Below are positions 14,001 through 27,892 of a stretch of DNA of 64,000 bases, one piece after another (positions within the stretch are counted from its first letter, which is position 1; each line of letters begins with the position of its first letter). The notes beneath the pieces were generated by a model, which worked only from the letters and a program-made list of their open reading frames with translations, had not been told where the DNA came from and did not search any database. A program made the translations under genes and the position numbers. Origin of the DNA: Hymenolepis diminuta (lineage: Eukaryota > Platyhelminthes > Cestoda > Cyclophyllidea > Hymenolepididae); NCBI GenBank assembly GCA_900708905.1, contig CAADRB010000031.1, positions 3,097,220-3,161,219 of the forward strand. Reading direction: 5' to 3'.

Positions 14001-15533
14001 ATAATGACATAAAATCCGAATTTTTAAATATTACTGACTTCCAGTTGATGGATCTCAAAACCACATCGACCGTTTTATTAATTTTAATAATATCTAAATA
14101 TCAAGTATTTATACATAACTATGACTATATTTATAAAAAAATATTTGTTGCTCTCTAATATGCTGTCTCTTTCAGCGATTTGTCAATTTATACATCAAAA
14201 ATTTAAAAACGTAGTAAATAAACACAATTTTGTAATTTTTACAACTACTTAGCTACCCTTTATAGGCTGCAACTACTCAGACGCTAGGAAGAAGGAAGAA
14301 AACCTGTAGTTTATACAACAGTTCACTGTTGAGAAAATAAATGTACTTATATAGTAGTGAATATGAGATAAATGGTTGCCTGACTGGTTGATCAGTAGTA
14401 GCAGCGATGGTTTCCTGGCTGGCTGTCTTATATATCCAAGTCTGAGCTTAAAGATCCAACAACTGATAGTTCAACGCATGTGGGATGAAAAGACGGGTGT
14501 ACTGATGCACCGTTAGTGCACTCCATTGAATGTGCAAAATTATTCAATTACATTTCCTGTTAAGTTTGTTAGGAATAAAGCAACGTACTTTTGAAGAATT
14601 AAAAACTAATGTCATCGTTCGTGTTGATAATTCGAGGAGATTTTATTCCTTATTATCCTCATGGCATGTTTAGGTCTCTTTTAAAAATGAAGCTACGTAA
14701 ATTCCGTTTTTTCAGTTTTGCCCCAGTTAAATTCATAAAGTAATTTGTAAATCCAGCTAACCATTTTGTAGGAAGTGGTGGATTTAGTGGGGAAATCCAA
14801 TTAACCATATATCAAAAAAGATATATTTTGTCAAACACAAATCATTAATACCTTATCACCAAAGACAAAAACAAAGACGCTTTTATCTCAAATCGATTTA
14901 GCCAATCAGAAAATTGCAAGTTGGATATTGGCATGTAAAATTGGTAATGATAATATAGACTTTATGCATCCTCGACGTTCACTTGTTACTCTTAAAATAA
15001 AATCATAATTATTATGTTCATTTAAATAGCCGTTTTAAAATGCTTAATTTCCAAGTTAACTTCAGTTCTTTATTTGAAAATAGGCAAAATCATGTATCGA
15101 AGGTGAAAAAAAAAGATTTTCAGACTCATGAATATAAATAATTTTTCATAAAACCCACCTCTTATGCATAAAGAATAATTATATGGAGCACCACCTTGTT
15201 TCGTAGCGTGATCCAAAACTGTGATCAGAAGGTGAATATTTATTAATCTAAAGACAGGGAATGATTTCATTATTTTTGGTACACTTATTACAAAATAAAA
15301 AACAATGTGCACATAGAGATTGTTTTGTCTTCAAAGCAATGATACTTTTACTTTATAAGCTTTCAAGAAGCTTCATTAAAATCTAAGGTAAGTTTGTTAA
15401 TTTCCCATCGGGTAATAATCAACATAGGCAAATTAAAATCATATATTAAGTTTGGTGTTCCTTCAACACAAAATAACTATGTGCTAAAGGTTAAGAGGTT
15501 TTTTATGAAATTTAAAATACGGAAGTACGAGAA

Positions 15534-15549
15534 ATATATATATATATAT
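15534..15549. repeat. (AT)n microsatellite
   Basis: Eight alternating AT units, followed by a T run. Confidence 0.85.
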
Positions 15550-18500
15550 TTTTAATCGATCATATTTTCAATTTAATTAACATTCAAGACAAGAATCTGG
15601 TCCTAAAACCCAGATCATTACACAGTTCCAGTTGCGTTTCGAGCCTATTTATTTATTTAATATTCAATGTTATTTATTATTCCTTTAACTCGTTTAGTTC
15701 AAAATTCATCCGACTGTAGAAGAAAGCCTGAAATCGAAAAACGTAAGATTTTAAATTAAATTATTTTGATTATCGCAATAATAAATCTAAAAGAGAATAT
15801 GATTCATTCTTCGTAGTATCATTATTTATTATAATGTTTTACTTTATTTAATTATCTCTTATTTTTGAACTTAACATCCGTATACTTGTTTCGCTTAATT
15901 ATTGAAAATTATTAAAAATGCAGGCATTTATTGTTAATTCGTCCACCGTTAAATCAGTTAATGAAATACCTGAATATTTAAATAAAATAAAGTGTTCATT
16001 GATTAAGATAAAATTATATATTTGTCAAAAATGGAAGTTAAGTAGAATAAACACACACAGGAATTGATAAAAATGCCCAGTCTTATTATTGCCCTAGAGA
16101 CAAAACTTTTATTTTATTCCAATAATAACATTAGAAAAATGGTATTTAAGTAATGATAAAGATTATTTTTTAAAGGAAAATATTATGTTTATGAAGGACA
16201 CAACTGAAATATCCTAACAGGAGTTACTTTTTTGTCTGTTAGTTACAGACGAAAAACGGAAAATGTGCCCAGACTAAACTAGAACCAATACTTGAAAATT
16301 CGTAATATTAGCAGAAGTGGAAATAAAGAACAGGTGAATGATTTCTTAAAATAGAAGATGAACTTGAAAAAATGAAATAATGAAGTTTATCTGAGCCATT
16401 TTTTAGAGCACTTCTCTTTTACGACTTACTTGTCAGTTTCACTTCTTCCACTTTCTATTAAAATAAGAAATTTTTAAGTGAAATATTTTGAATCTGTTGG
16501 ATTAACACAAATACAAATAAATTCTCCTTCAACTAGAAATGACCAAATAAGAATAATCTCAAAAAATGCTTCTTCAGCAATCTTTCAGTAATCAAAAATA
16601 TTACTGAATTTAACAAATTTGCTTATTTTCTATTGAATTGGTTACACGAAAGGTTAAATTAAAATTTTCCATCATAATAGAGGGAATGTACTTTCCTCTA
16701 GCTGACTATTAAAAGTCAAACTGACCAATTATTTGTTGACAAGTTGGAAATAGCTATAAATGTTGGCATTGTCCTGGTGCATGAGGTAAATGAGTCTATC
16801 TATCTAAGCGGACATTATTGAATATAACCAGTTTATTTTCATTAATAGTATCGATAGATAAAATGAATGCTACACGAGTTGTAATTGGTTGTTGTTATCT
16901 CAACTTCGGTTCCAAGTTATCGTAGAACGAAATGAGCTCGTTAGACACTTAAATTTGTTATTTTATGTGGTGTTTATCCAATGAATTATGGATAAAAGTT
17001 AAATGAAAAATTTGTCACGTTTCCGATATATGATTGAATTCTTTATTTAGCTCTCTTTGATATGTGAGGGCTGTGAACTACTGACTATCCTATAAGATCA
17101 TTTCGCCTTCACAAACATTGAAAAAACGGATCGAAGTGACAAAACTGATCACCACGATTAAAAAACCACCCAAAAAGGCAATAGATATAGGAAATGAATA
17201 AAAGAAGAATTATGAATAAGTAAATATTGTACAACCCGAATTCAAAAAAATGTTGCTTAACTCTCCACTACAAGTCGGTATCATTTAATCATCTCTCCTT
17301 CATTATTTTTTAACCTTCGGTTTACCTATTTCACTTGCCTCCCACAGTAGAACTGTGAAATTTTTTTTGTCGTACTGAAGGTAATATTCCGCGTTGAATA
17401 ATATTTAAATTGAAACATTGTTGTATTAATTTAATATTTATGCCTTCTCAAATTTCGTAATTATGTATTTCAGACGAGACTCTTAACCTCAAATGCATGG
17501 CACTTCTACGTTCATGGAAAACCATTTCTTAAGATAAGGTTTTAATCAACTTGTCTTGATTATTACCTGATGGGAAAATGATAAACTTCTTTTCGGTTTT
17601 TGTGCCATAATTTCCGCCAATTTATAGTTGGCTTGTGATGGTCATTTAAACAGAATATAACAGGAGCTTATAAAGTAAAATTATATGTTCATTGTCTTGC
17701 TTTCTTTAACCAGTGGATCAACGTATAAAAAAGCAAATTTTCAGGTGGATTTCAATACCAATTTCATATCACTTTCATCTGATTTTATCAACTTTTCTGA
17801 TTCTATTAAGTAAATTAAAATGCAATCAAAATCGTATTTTTTATAATTTTATTTCACTATTTTGTCTCAAAATTTTGAAATGGAACAAAACTATAAAATT
17901 ACTTAAATGATAAAATAATTTCGTTTTATCGATTATGTTTTAGAATTCCTTTAAAAAAGGAGTAATGATCATGTCAAATTCTTCTTACTGGCCATATCTA
18001 ATCGATAGGTTCAATATCTTTATACGTGTTTTTTGCCAAATAATTAGGATGTCTCACTTAGAAGACCAAGATATTATGCAGTGCAGCTCCACGTGCTTGA
18101 AATAAATCAAATTGCCTGTACAGTTTGAACAATATTGAGGTGGGACGTCAACTTGTGCATATAAGCATGCGTCTATTGTTTTCGCATAAAAATTAGCCTT
18201 TGAAGATTAATGAACTTCAATACAAGTTTCTTCAATGGGATCCCGCGGTTTTTGCAGATGTTTTCGGACTTAGGCTCCAGAAAATGTTCTTCGCAACATT
18301 AGATCGACGGCTGTTTAGATTTTATAGAAATTTGTAATTTAAGCTCTTAATTATGCGGTCCGCTATCATTGAAAGATTTTATTAATATTGGATTTGATGG
18401 TAATAAATATGAAAGTAAAATGTGGATGGAAAATGGTTGCCTTTTAATTGAACGGCTGAAAATTGTTTATTGAAACGTTTTTTATTAAGAGATCTAAACT

Positions 18501-21155
18501 TAACGCCTCTAATCGCCGTAACTTAACACTGTCTGCAAATCTGATCTGATCTTAATTCACTTAACCGGCCTAAAATTGTTGCTTCCCTTCTTTAAAGAAA
18601 CAAGTAGCAGAACGAGTCACTGATATCTGATTTTTTCCCGGACGAATAAAATAAATTTCCACTTTTGCTGCAAGTGAAACTAGGGAATATCATGCTTCAT
18701 AGAATGAAGTTTGTGTCTTTTACAAAAATTTGTATGACAAATCGGGGCTTTGATATTTATGTAATTAATTAGGAATATTTTTGCAATTACATCTTCAGGA
18801 CAAACACACAAGATTAGCATATCATTAAGTAAAAAATAGTATTCGTTCGATTCTCAATTAGGTTGTATTCAAATGTTTCTGGTTAGCCAACCGTAAACGT
18901 GTGCGCAATCAATTAAAATTAATACATAAAATTTAATTCTCAGTAGAATTTTAAGTTATGGAAATGGAGGTCTCTACATATAACTGATGATTAGAAGTCA
19001 TTTCGTATTCAAACGGATGACTGTTCAGGTTCTATCAGAATACAAGACAACTTACGTAGGCAGTAAGACAGTCAAACTATTCGCGGATCACAAACAAAAA
19101 ACATTGATGGAGCAGGATTTTGGCAAGCTTGAGTAGTTTTAACTCACCTTATACAGTTAATTTGAATGTCCGTTGTAGAGGAATGCTTCCCATTGCTACA
19201 GGCAGAAACGCCACTGGTGAGAGCTTTATTAATAAGGATTCTTACAGTTTCAAAAGAGGGCATAAGTGAGGAAAAGGCTTGTGTTCTGCATAAATTGTTA
19301 TTGGAATGTGTGTAAACACACGGAAATTTACTAACCAAAATGTTCACAGGATGTGATCTCACTTCACAAATTGGTTAAATGTTCTCCATCTATTCTTGTA
19401 CCTCAGGGGACTATTTCACACAAATTTAACATAATTAATTTGGAGAGAATAATAAATGCAGATATAAACAGATCTCTGATTTGTGTAGACCTCCAGACTC
19501 TTTATTCGTAAAAAAATATATTCTAATGTAAAAAACCTACAGTAGAAAGTGCTTACAGTTTTGCAAAATGTTTACGGTTCAAAACACACAAAGTGCCTAT
19601 GCATTCATTTATTCTTCATTTGAAGATCCACTAAATTTATTTTGTGAATTAGACTTCTCTGTTTTTAGACGAATAATACATAGACCCAACCAACGGCTGT
19701 AGACCCCAACCATCCCCCTGCGGCCAATGATATCTTTGTCATAAAGGTATTAGTAATCTCACTTGATGACGAGATCCAGATTAAATTTGACTAACCTCTC
19801 TTAGACTAATCGTGTACACCGATTTGGTTAGTGTGCGTAATAATAATAAAATAATGTATTAAACTATGATGCTCGACAGTTAAGATGATATTCAAAGGCA
19901 TTTTTAAGAAGAATTTCAATATATCTTACCTCAAAAGCACTGCTAGTTATAAAAATGAAAAGTTCTTCAAAAAATTTTGGTTGAAGATCAATTCACCGCG
20001 AAATAATTGACTGCCCAAACCCTAATGAAATGTTAAGAAATATATGATTTACTTAACCTATGACTGAGTACTAATAACTGCCCACGAGCACTCGTGAGTC
20101 CTGATAGCATAAATTTTTTATATCGAGTACATCAAGGCTGCAAAGGAGGAATTGGTCCTGCAATCATTCTTTTTTATTTTCACTGCTGGATATGCATTTT
20201 AATAGAACTACTCCAAAAGTACACATTCGAATCAGTTATTGTGCATAAAAAATAACTTTCATATACGAGAGCTTTTCAATAAATTAACTTCATTCTGTTA
20301 ATGAAACTGCCTAAGTTTTATTCTTATATTCCTCATCCTAAGATTCAGACGCCTTCTCGTGAAATCTATGACGTCAACTCCCTTTAAGATGATGCGGCCC
20401 AGGTTGGATTTGACACAACTCTGTCTCTTTGGGCAATAAAGTGAATTTCACATAACATATAAGTATTGGCAAATCTCATGCTAAATTTCGATCTACAGTA
20501 TTTATTTAGGTTTAAGCAAAAGTTCTTATTTCAATTTTCCAAGCTTGTACAGCAACTCAGCTATCACTCACATTGTCAGGTAAACATTTCCTTAACAGAT
20601 TTACCAAATAACCTAGACACCAATACCGTCTAGTTGAAGAGACAAGTATTGACAACTGCAAAGAAAAAAGATATGCAAACGCAGGATCTGGTATGATTAT
20701 ATTATAATGTATAGTCAGCCCACTATTCGACATTATGCAACTGTTGCTCTGACCCCAAAGAGAGAAAAACTCAAACCCTAACAAGCTAAGACTAGTCCAA
20801 CATTCATACATCTATTAATTAATTGAAAATATATTTTTATTATTGAAATTGAGCTTGAGCGGATTACGAGTGACTGGATAAAAGGTTGAAATGCCCATTG
20901 GTGAGTGCAGTGTGGCAAAATATGACTGACAGCGCAACTAATAAATCGATTAGCAAAACCTGATTTAATCGCGCTGTGACATACTATGGTTATGACTTGA
21001 AGGTAATATGTTGATGTTTTGACAGTAAAATTGTACATCCGATGCACGGCAAAGTAATGAATAATCTGTCTTTCAGATTGTAACTAAACGGCATCGTTAT
21101 TTCAACGTATGTTTATTTATCCATTCATTTAGCCCTTTGATTAATTGTAATTATA

Positions 21156-21192
21156 AGTAAAATAAATAAAATAAAATAAAATCAAATAAAAT
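21156..21192. repeat. (AAATA)n simple repeat
   Basis: Imperfect run of AAATA/AATAA units. A TTTTA run of opposite sense lies 1.5 kb downstream (22704-22721). Confidence 0.85.
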
Positions 21193-21294
21193 ATACTGAC
21201 TTCAGTTATTGGCTTAAAAGCATTTCATTTAGCAAAGTTATGTGTGTTAGATTAACGGTGTATCCAAGTGTGAATTTGCCATTAATTTCCTGAA

Positions 21295-21333
21295 ATGCAT
21301 ATGCATATGCATATGCATATATATATATATATA
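21295..21333. repeat. Compound (ATGCAT)n(AT)n microsatellite
   Basis: Four perfect ATGCAT units pass directly into about seven AT units. Each ATGCAT is self-complementary, so the whole tract can fold. Confidence 0.9.
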
Positions 21334-22703
21334 CAATAGGAATTCAAAGGATGTTTTCACAATGCATTACTGGAAATCCAGAAAACAAATGAAAGATTCG
21401 CCAATATCATCCAGAACGGAAAAAATCTGAAGTGTATTCCTCAGAAACACATAAATAAAGAAATTTTCTGCTAAATAATATTCAACAGTTGTACCTGATT
21501 TACCTTTTCTAGTGTCTGAGTTTATGTTTTATGACTATCGCTATCAATCAGTAACATCTTATCTACACGCTTACTACACAACTATCAAGGTTCTACGGAG
21601 GAACCAAAACAATCCTAAGACAAAATATTACCCTTTTCTTAATTTCCTATTCAATATGCATTTACCAATAAGCAGTTATCTGTATTCTTTACTGTCTTTT
21701 AGCAATTCCTAATGGCTTTACAATTGCTTATCTATAAAAATCCAAGTGCAATTTTACCAAGGTCTTACTGTGACCTTCAGAATTCAACAATTCATTAATT
21801 CAACTTCCTTCTCTCCTGCTTTGATTGACCATCACCTGCAACTAAGTCCGCCATCTCCTCTTTGCCTATTCCTATCACCTTCCGATTGTCTACATGCTGT
21901 AGCTGTTCTATTTCTCTCCCTCCTTGCATAAAAGTACTGTCTTTCCTAAATATTTTGCCTTATCCTTCACTGTTCTGCATTTAGTAAACCTTGTAGTATA
22001 GCCAACTGATCATCATTTTTGCTGTTTTCCCCTTCCTTTACATCTAATATCCTACTTTTGATCCGACATGTTCAAAATTCGTTGTTATTAGTTATTCACA
22101 AAGGTTTTAAAATTCCTCAATTCGATTAATTACGCTCAGAGTTAATTTTTAATCCGTTTTGTGAGAAGGTTTAAAGAAGTGGGAGAAAGTTAATTGATGC
22201 AGCGGTTGGATTTCAGTTGATATCGTTTCAGATGTAGGTCTACTGAATTAATATATACACATATGAAAGAAAGAAATTAAATACTAGTGTTGGTAAAGGT
22301 ACGAATTAAATACCCTTGTCAAGTTACTTTACCTTGAAGCAAACCTACCAGCCTAGAGACTTAGTTTTCATACTCTATAGTACTGATGACAGTAAGTTCA
22401 CTGTATGCAGATATTTGATCAGGCTCTTTTCATAATTAAAATAAAACGAATGATTCATTCTGTTATAAGACTCTATCTGTTAAGGGTTTATTTAATCCAT
22501 ATACGTTTTAACGCCGATCCATCTCTACTTCTATAGTTAAGGTTAAATCTAACCAGGTCTGGCTATTTTTGGCCACACTATTTTAAGTAACATTTGATAT
22601 GTTTTATTTCAGGCTTAATGAAATAATTCCATAAAGTCAAAGGCAAAGACAAAGGCAAAGCTAGACATCAAAGCTCTAGCGTTTACCTTTAAAGTTTTAT
22701 TCC

Positions 22704-22721
22704 TTTTATTTTATTTTATTT
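22704..22721. repeat. (TTTTA)n simple repeat
   Basis: Short run of TTTTA/TTTAT units, directly followed by a GC-richer 50-bp patch. Confidence 0.75.
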
Positions 22722-25584
22722 GAGTCCGTATTGGAGCAGCAACACGGGCCGGATACTTCTATTTGTGAGAATTAGTTGAAAGCTGTAAATACTAATGTAA
22801 CATTTTATTGATAGTAGTACTAGACACAAATGCAAAATTTCAAGCGCTGTTCTAAATATAGACCAGACATAAAGTTACTGTTTTGCTCGGTAAGAGGGTA
22901 AAATTTGCTTAAAAGACAGTCCATAAGAAGTATTTTGAAAAGAGGTATCTCAGCTCTGTTATTTCGGGATCATGTGAGCTGCCTTTAATCCGGTAAGATT
23001 GTTCTTCCTTCTCGTCCTTTTGAAGAATGAATCAAATAAAGTAGAAAGGCCAACTATCATAATTTAAATTCTGGCAATTAACAACTACATATCATTGACA
23101 AAAAATCGCGTAGCGTTCCAGAAGATGAATCATAAAATCATAATTTGAAAATTTTAACTACCAATTAATAAATATTGCACAATCCTATTCCAGAAATTCA
23201 AATGGAGTAAGGTTTTTTGATACCATAGCTATATTCTCACTATCGGTGCTATCCCCTCGCCTTCAACATTTATTATGTTTACGGCAAATCGATTTTCTCT
23301 CTGATGAAAAATTTTTAAATTATTCCCCCTTACCGTTAGGTATGATAGAAACATCGGACCATAGCCAACATCAGAAATTTCAAGGGCACATATAAGCTTA
23401 ATAAGCCAAAATGTCGAACTATTTCAGGAATTCAAAAGATAGTTTTGTTAAATGAAAAGGATAGGAAACGATATCCATAATCTATACCCGGTGACGCATT
23501 AATTTTTAATTTTACCCAAAAGGACATCCATTCTTAATATGCGGTATGTAAATAAACATTTCAGCATTAGTCATTTTTCGTGGTAAAAGCGCTGAAGCCA
23601 ATGATTTGTCAACACGACCGTCCACGAAATTAAGCTACTAACCGAGAAATCCGGTATGGCCGTCTTTTCAGTCACCTAGTGATACTGACTTGGCAGCCAC
23701 AATGTATTCACTATTAGAAGACATGAGAACAACCGAATTGAATTAATACGGAATTGGACTGTATCTGAGGAGGTTAGTCTGGTATGACCTTAGCAGGTAA
23801 CTCAGTGGTCAGGGGAACAGGGAAATGCGTTCATGCTTACAGAGATAGGACAAGTTGAACATAGTGGCGCATATGATAAGGGGGCAGAGAATACAAAAGA
23901 GAAGTTGCCTAAAGTCAATTTTAAAAGTGAATGACTATTTCTCTTGGCTTGCATAACAGCGAATTAGATTATTATGGCATAAGGCCATGATATGTCGATT
24001 AATTTGGACTTTTAAGGCTTTCATAAGAGAATCCGAAGATATATATACATACATACGTACTGTAAAGGGAAATGCAAAATTTGTATATTTTTGATAAATC
24101 TATGTGGCTTAGTCGCTTCTCGAAAGACTGAAAAATAGCAAAATAGCAAATCAATCCTTCTTAGGTTGAAGCTTTCGTTGTGTGTATCCTTTACACAGTA
24201 ATTGCTTCTGTGTTATAATTGTGCTCTCTGTGTTGATATACGTCGTAACCGTGGAGCTGTATTTACGGATTTTCAGTTTTATCCAATTGACAGCTACACT
24301 TTTTATTAGGTACCCCAGTAAAGTGGCAAATGCTGACTTCTATTTAAAAGAGCTAAAAGGCCAACGAATTTGCACATCTTATTTTTGTTGTGTGCTTTGC
24401 GCTATTCAGGCTTAAAGGAACTTTGCAAAAAATGGATAACTTCACCATCGAATGTGAATATATGAACGTTTAAGCACCAAAAAATATAACCTCGACCAAT
24501 GCGTTGTATTCTTGGGAAAGAAACAAAAATATACTTAACGCTTTTGGAGGTCTTTCTATAGAGATAGAAATTCTTGTCAAAATACTTTTGTGATCCTGAT
24601 TAAGACAAGTACATTTTCACTGTCTATCAGTTCTGTATTTTTATTCAATCATTAATTATGAGTTCATTGGGTGGCTCTAATCCATACCGGCAATTGTTTA
24701 ATTTTTTAACAGGTAATGAGCCTACCAAATGCGGTTCATGTTGGTCCTAACCCAATGAGACCCTTCTCAGCTCTAGATAAAATGAAACTGACTGGAGTGG
24801 CGCTTACCATCACAGATTTTGGAATTAGCATCTTAATACAGTGGATATCTCAGTAGGAATCGCGCATAGATGGCCACAACAAATTTTATAAGAGAGTATT
24901 CTCCCCTTAGTTTCTAAGTTTCTATTGGACACTGTACAAATTCGTCACTGTTGCAGCATTAAATTCAAGTTGTTTCAGATTCAAATAAAAGAAGGCGTAA
25001 TATAATTTTACGTGACTCTTATTGCACAGTTTCTTGTTTCCCTTTACCAAAACTCACTTTTTCTTCTCATATTTTCTTCATTCCACCAGTATCTCGGCGG
25101 TAAACTAAGAAATAATATATTTGGTATAATAAATTTGTAGTTAACACATGACGCAATTAGTAAAAAATATCTCCAAAAATATGATCTTGTTTTTATTTAG
25201 TTTATTAAATTCATGGAGCTATTTTTTAGCATAAAATGTTATTATCAATTGGTTTTGTTTCATTTTTGAACATTAAAATGAAAATTTCTTATTGGAGGGA
25301 AAAATAAATGTCATATTCAAAACATGATAGTATTTAATCGTAAGTGGCATAATTATATAATGCCAAAGGAGAGTGGAATTTAAATAACGAAGACCTTCAA
25401 AATATTTAGAGGATCAGGAAGTAAACTGGATCCATAACATTGAAAAGATAGCTCACATTAAGCATTCAACTAAATATTAGGGCTTTCACGAAAACTCTGC
25501 GAAACTAGGAAAAAAGACCAAATTCTATGGAAATTACTGTTAACTAATAAATTTTGTAACTTTCATTTTCACTCTTTTATTCTC

Positions 25585-25606
25585 AAAATTTTTTATAAAA
25601 AATTTT
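25585..25606. repeat. 22-bp perfect AT palindrome
   Basis: The tract equals its own reverse complement over 22 bases (AAAATTTTTT, TA, AAAAAATTTT as arms and centre). It lies in a T/A homopolymer-rich stretch, so it is likely compositional. Confidence 0.8.
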
Positions 25607-27249
25607 TTTAATTTAAAATTTATTATTTTTTTGAGACAATCATTTTTTCAGGAAGGAAGAGATGGCCATAAGTATTTATTCGTAACTTAATAGCACTTGG
25701 GAAACAATGGACACAATTTAAATGAATTGATTTTTTGAATGTTATTTAAGAGTGATATTCGATTGACAATATCGTTGAAGATAAAATTGCCCTCAAAATT
25801 ATTTTGAAGGGCTTACTTTTCAATGCTTTATTTCTGGGGCATCCAGTTTAGAGCAAAATATTTTCATTTAATAAGATGTACATGTGTTTGAAAAGAAAAG
25901 AGAGATGTGAAATGCGTTGCGATAGGAAAAAGGAACACATTCACATACACACCGCACCAGAAAATAAATTTTTTTGCTTATCAAGAGATCTAGATGGTAA
26001 GTTTAGAAGTAAATTTCAGTAATCAATTTACGAGAATGTAGGAGAAAATTAGATCAGAAGCTTTGAGTTTGTTTTTGGCTAGAACGGGGAAAAGTTTTTG
26101 GCTTTGAACTTTCATTTCCATTTACTCTGACTGGGTTCTTAAATTTTCTTCAGGGAATAAGTTAAATGTAGATAAGGGATTTTGAAATTTATTTATCTAA
26201 ATTAACAACTGTGATGTTTAATATTAAGAGAATGTAAAAATCACTTGAGAATGCTCAAATATTTTGTTCCTAAAATGTTCTGCGAAATATCTGGATTTTT
26301 TCTGATTAAACAACTTCAAAATTTAACGCAAGAATCAGAGAAAATTTTATTTCATATAAATGACTTTAACTTGTGAAAGCATCTCGAATAATTTTCTAGT
26401 GCAATTTGAAGTGCTTAAGTTCCGCTAAAGCAACATCCATTTTTTCTAAAATTCCATATTTGCGTTAAACTCTGCCTTTTGAATTAATTTTAGGAAATGC
26501 ATGGATCACAAAATTAATAACTGATTTGACTTAGATCTCCAAAAATGTGGAGTATGATGAAATGTCATGTCAGAGCAATCTGCGCGGGGAAGGTGAAATG
26601 AGTTCTATTGAAGGTAAAATTTAGGAAGATATAATAATAATACTTTGCGGTTGAAAAAGACTTCGACTCCGATTGGTTTATAAAATAAGATTCAGGACGG
26701 CATATTTAATTTAATCATTGATGGAGGACCTTTTGATATTGGTTCTTTTTTTAACAAATCGTGATGTGGAGTAAAAATTCTGAAATTTACTTCAGGAGTA
26801 TCATGTCGTTCCAGCTGATGAACAACATGTTTTTTATATTGTATAGATTCTATTTGCGAAATATTTTTTTAATCTTACATTATCAAAATGACAGAATTTG
26901 CATTTAAGCAAGTCTGCTTTTAACCAAGATATTGGAATGACTTTAATGTCAACTTAATAAAGAATATGATTACGTAGAATGTGTGAAATGTGATTTGAGA
27001 CAAATTTTAGACAAAAATAAATTGGACATCTTCTTCAGGCGTCTGGTTAATGAAAGGTTAATAAAAATCTTCAGTGATTAGAAACTTATAACGTGAGTGA
27101 GATTGTTCATATGTTTATAATATGTGCATAAAAGGAGAATGGGGGTTAAAATATCGCACAACTGATTATACGAGAAATAGTATCCAGATTAAAAGGGACT
27201 CGTTACGAGGCTCTTTTAAATTTAACCATTTAGAACCGTTATCAAAGCA

Positions 27250-27255
27250 TTTATT
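27250..27255 (-). terminator. Possible distal poly(A) signal of the receptor gene
   Basis: This is the first canonical AATAAA on the gene strand after the receptor stop, about 640 bases downstream. Closer variants (AATATA/TATAAA near 27663) could be used instead. No transcript evidence is available. Confidence 0.2.
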
Positions 27256-27351
27256 TTACAATAATTACATCAATAATAGTTTTCAAAGTTTAAATCTATA
27301 AATCTGTTAAGGCAAGTAAATCGAATATCCGATTTGTGAGGCATGTGAAAC

Positions 27352-27372
27352 ATATATATATATATATATATA
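27352..27372. repeat. (AT)n microsatellite
   Basis: About ten AT units, some 520 bp downstream of the receptor stop codon. Confidence 0.88.
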
Positions 27373-27892
27373 GAGGATAACACAACATCAGAGAGCACAC
27401 TGACAGGAGACGCTAAGCAGATTAAGAAACAAGAGTGACCACATTTCTTAAAGCAAAGTATCGGCCAGGACTCAGTTCATGCAAGATGATATGGAAGCAA
27501 AAATAAAACACTTGAAAAGCATAATTTATATTTCACTTATGCAAATTATTTTGGATAAATTAGTAACATTAGATAGATATACGTAAGGCCAAAGGGCGCG
27601 AAGGAAAAAAAACAAAATTCAAACAAATTAAAAGGAGATATATTCATATGGAACATCATACATTTATATTTAAAAAAGGACAATTTACCTCTAGTGAAAT
27701 AGTGCAAAGAGTAGTTTGGTCTATGCGCGTAAGAAATGCTTAGTGGGTTGGGAATACATGTTAAGTCAGGCATCAAATATCAAATCTCTTAAAGTGTGTC
27801 ACCGATTTTTTACTCGCTGCCTTGCTAATAAAATTCATTCTGGCTAGGCAATATTGTTCATGACTTGGATTTTGAGTGTGAGCAAAGGTGAC

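Larger units (their letters stand above)
11085..27249. other. Long stretch without a supported gene
   Basis: AT-rich throughout, with scattered microsatellites and no splice-bounded coding frame that I can support. Short frames with some protein character occur near 18189-18330 and 18985-19136 (the latter with KLFADHKQK). GC-richer non-coding patches lie at about 19680-19760 and 23640-23880. A pyrimidine-rich patch lies at about 21780-21960. Confidence 0.55.

Noticed and set aside
18841..18870. GTTCGATTC word suggesting a tRNA B box
   Set aside because: No A box or acceptor pairing can be drawn on either side.
18985..19136. 51-codon frame with KLFADHKQK resembling a reverse-transcriptase FADD site
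   Set aside because: The second catalytic Asp is missing and no neighbouring motifs are present; chance is likely.
20557..21047. Two overlapping minus-strand frames of 84 and 89 codons
   Set aside because: They overlap in different phases, have Ser/Cys/Ile-rich random composition and show no domain or splice logic.
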